The translations under genes and the position numbers were made by a program. Source: Candidatus Rifleibacteriota bacterium (GTDB lineage Bacteria; Muiribacteriota; Ozemobacteria; Ozemobacterales; Ozemobacteraceae). Taken from it: a DNA stretch of 64,000 nucleotides. Positions 62,530 through 64,000 of this stretch are shown here, one piece after another. The DNA is taken from NCBI GenBank assembly GCA_015232575.1, contig JADFZL010000008.1, positions 186,001 to 250,000 of the forward strand, written 5' to 3'. How positions within the stretch are numbered: position 1 is the stretch's first letter; each line of letters starts with the position of its first letter. A model generated the notes under the pieces. That model ran no database searches. It saw nothing but the letters and a program-made list of their open reading frames with translations, and was not told the origin of the DNA.

Positions 62530-63942
62530 ATGGATTCCACTCCAGGAATCAAGATGAAGTTTTGTGAATCGCTTGATCGTTTCGTTGCAATTCGGGCATT
62601 CACACCAGAGCAAAAACAGCAACTTTTCAAGAACATGAAGATCACCGACAAGAAGTCTTATAAACGGCTGATCATCAATGCTTCGGTAGTCAATTATCTT
62701 GATGAAATAGCACCTTTGGTCTTTCAGAACAATGAATATCCCCTCCTCGGAGAAATAATCGAACAGGAGCTGTATAATCTTTGTGTCAAGGTAAATCCAA
62801 CTCTTGATATCAAAGAGGTTACAATTCAGGTTGATGAAGCCACAGCCAGCGGTGCTTCGATTCCAATGATCGGATCTGATCCTTCTCTTGAAGGCAAAAC
62901 AAAACAGAGCAAGTTCATGGAAATCGAAAATCATCTTAAAAAGAGAATAATTGGTCAGGATGAAGCTATCGTTGTAGTATCTCAGGGAATCAGGAAAGCT
63001 AAAGTCGGGCTGAAAAACCCGAAGAGACCGGTTGGTTCTTTCGTATTCGTAGGTCAGACAGGTGTCGGAAAAACAGAACTCGCAAAAGCTCTCTGCGAAT
63101 TTCTGACCGGAAACGAAACTGATCTTGTCAGAATCGACTGCTCAGAGTTTGCCATGAGTCATGAATACTCGAAACTTATTGGTGCGCCTCCAGGCTATAT
63201 TGGCCACAATGAGGGCGGCTATCTGACTGAATCAGTCAAGAGCAAACCCAATGGTGTAGTTGTTTTCGACGAAATTGAAAAAGCCCACGAGAAAGTACAC
63301 AACCTTCTGCTTCAGCTTCTCGACGAAGGTATCCTTACTGACAGCAAGGGAGAAACCGTTTCTTTCAGGGAATCCTGCGTTATCATGACCACCAACATCG
63401 GGGTCTCAGAAATCACTGCCGAAGAAAGCAAGCCAGGTTTCAGGTCTGGTGGAATTGCTGATAACAGCAACGAAATCAATAAACTCGAAAACCTGACCCA
63501 TGAGCAAAAAGCTAAAATTACGCGAAAATCACTGGAAAAGAAATTTCCACCCGAATTTCTGAACCGCATCGATGAAATCGTAGTTTTTCGAGCATTGACA
63601 AAAGAAGATAATTTGCAAATTCTAGATATTCTTCTTTCTGAAGTATCTCTGCGTTTGAAGAATTTATCAATACAGATCGACTTTTCACCAGAGTTACGGA
63701 CCTTTCTTGTCGATCAGGGAATCGACCTGAAATACGGTGCGAGACCTCTCAGAAGAACAATTCACCGATTCATTGAAAATCCTCTGGCAGAAGCAATTCT
63801 GAAAGGCGATTTCAACAAGGGAGATATAATTTCTGCAGAAAAAGGGAAATCTGGATCAAACGAAGAATGCGCAATATTCAAAATCTCCGGAAAATTTGAT
63901 CCTCATCCAGATACCCCGGCAGCAGAAAACAAACCCAAGTAA
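62530..63942 (+). CDS. Clp-family AAA+ ATPase consisting of the second AAA+ module only
   Basis: 470 residues. A unique N-terminal domain (about 1-125) replaces the Clp N-domain and first AAA+ module. The rest matches the second module of ClpA/ClpB/ClpC: KKRIIGQDEAI, Walker A GQTGVGKTELAKAL, pore loop GAPPGYIGHNEGG, Walker B VVFDEIEKAH, TTNIG, arginine finger FLNRIDE and the C-terminal D2-small domain YGARPLRR. No clear ClpP-binding loop is visible. AGGAGG precedes the ATG. It is probably a chaperone/unfoldase on its own or with an adaptor domain at the N-terminus; client unknown. Confidence 0.88.
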   Translation: MDSTPGIKMKFCESLDRFVAIRAFTPEQKQQLFKNMKITDKKSYKRLIINASVVNYLDEIAPLVFQNNEYPLLGEIIEQELYNLCVKVNPTLDIKEVTIQVDEATASGASIPMIGSDPSLEGKTKQSKFMEIENHLKKRIIGQDEAIVVVSQGIRKAKVGLKNPKRPVGSFVFVGQTGVGKTELAKALCEFLTGNETDLVRIDCSEFAMSHEYSKLIGAPPGYIGHNEGGYLTESVKSKPNGVVVFDEIEKAHEKVHNLLLQLLDEGILTDSKGETVSFRESCVIMTTNIGVSEITAEESKPGFRSGGIADNSNEINKLENLTHEQKAKITRKSLEKKFPPEFLNRIDEIVVFRALTKEDNLQILDILLSEVSLRLKNLSIQIDFSPELRTFLVDQGIDLKYGARPLRRTIHRFIENPLAEAILKGDFNKGDIISAEKGKSGSNEECAIFKISGKFDPHPDTPAAENKPK

Positions 63943-63950
63943 AACCTGAA

Positions 63951-64000
63951 ATGAAAATCTGTGTATCTATACCTGTTCACGAAAGACCAGATGTAATCCT
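63951..64000 (+). CDS. Start of a probable family-2 glycosyltransferase, truncated by the window edge
   Basis: ATG at 63951 opens a frame reading MKICVSIPVHERPDVI to the end of the window. The KICVSIPVHERP opening resembles the N-terminal strand of GT2 glycosyltransferases. Only 16 full codons are visible, so identification is tentative. It lies 8 bases after the Clp-like gene. Confidence 0.4.
   Translation, partial: MKICVSIPVHERPDVI

Overview
This 64 kb window is AT-rich bacterial chromosome, densely coding, from a Gram-negative (diderm) organism. It carries lipid A genes (lpxD, an lpxC-fabZ fusion, lpxA), BamA, an OmpH/Skp chaperone, secretin and pseudopilin genes, and many proteins with signal peptides or lipoboxes. 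It also has a bacterial V-type ATPase operon laid out as in spirochaetes and chlamydiae, many orphan sensor proteins, and many exported proteins of no recognisable family. This mix suits a poorly sampled candidate phylum (Riflebacteria-like is my guess); the sequence alone does not fix the taxonomy.

Layout. 1-9.5 kb: a truncated membrane sensor (minus), then an exported CBM20-like/esterase protein, an exported nucleotidyltransferase-nucleosidase-like fusion, a multi-PAS histidine kinase, a LysM/beta-barrel protein and a GT4 glycosyltransferase. 9.5-15.7 kb (minus): a small exported protein, tilS, three tRNAs (Met, fMet, Leu), and two overlapping CHASE2-PP2C phosphatase genes. 15.8-34.6 kb (plus): a long locus with a FecR-like lipoprotein, Ig-repeat lipoproteins, a secretin with an extra C-terminal domain, unknown exported proteins, a CheY-like regulator, a LytS-type kinase, three pseudopilin-like proteins, two paralogous OmpH-like coiled-coil proteins, a 1436-residue Trp-rich exported protein, a rhodanese-like protein and a LytTR regulator. 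I read this as a non-canonical type II secretion or pilus-like machine with its own regulation. 34.9-42.5 kb: envelope biogenesis (DegT-type aminotransferase, bamA, skp, lpxD, a small exported protein, lpxC-fabZ, lpxA).

42.5-49.4 kb is an accessory stretch: hairpin repeats, psuG, a tiny conserved-looking gene, an IS4-type transposase relic, two exported proteins built from the same ~35-residue repeat, a relic of an AAA-ATPase-like gene, a higBA toxin-antitoxin pair and a long gene-poor segment. 49.4-56.8 kb: V-ATPase operon E-(DUF2764-like)-A-B-D-I-K, whose K subunit keeps the residues of Na+-binding rotors. 56.8-62.4 kb (minus): a TPR protein, a GspE/PilB-type ATPase fused to a histidine-kinase-type ATPase domain, and a methyltransferase. 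62.5-64 kb: a Clp ATPase reduced to its second AAA+ module and the first codons of a probable glycosyltransferase.

The GspE/PilB ATPase at 57.8-60.9 kb is the natural candidate motor for the secretin/pseudopilin locus at 15.8-34.6 kb, because no other assembly ATPase or platform protein is present. A family of two-hairpin GC-rich repeats occurs at 20.7, 41.6 and 42.5 kb.
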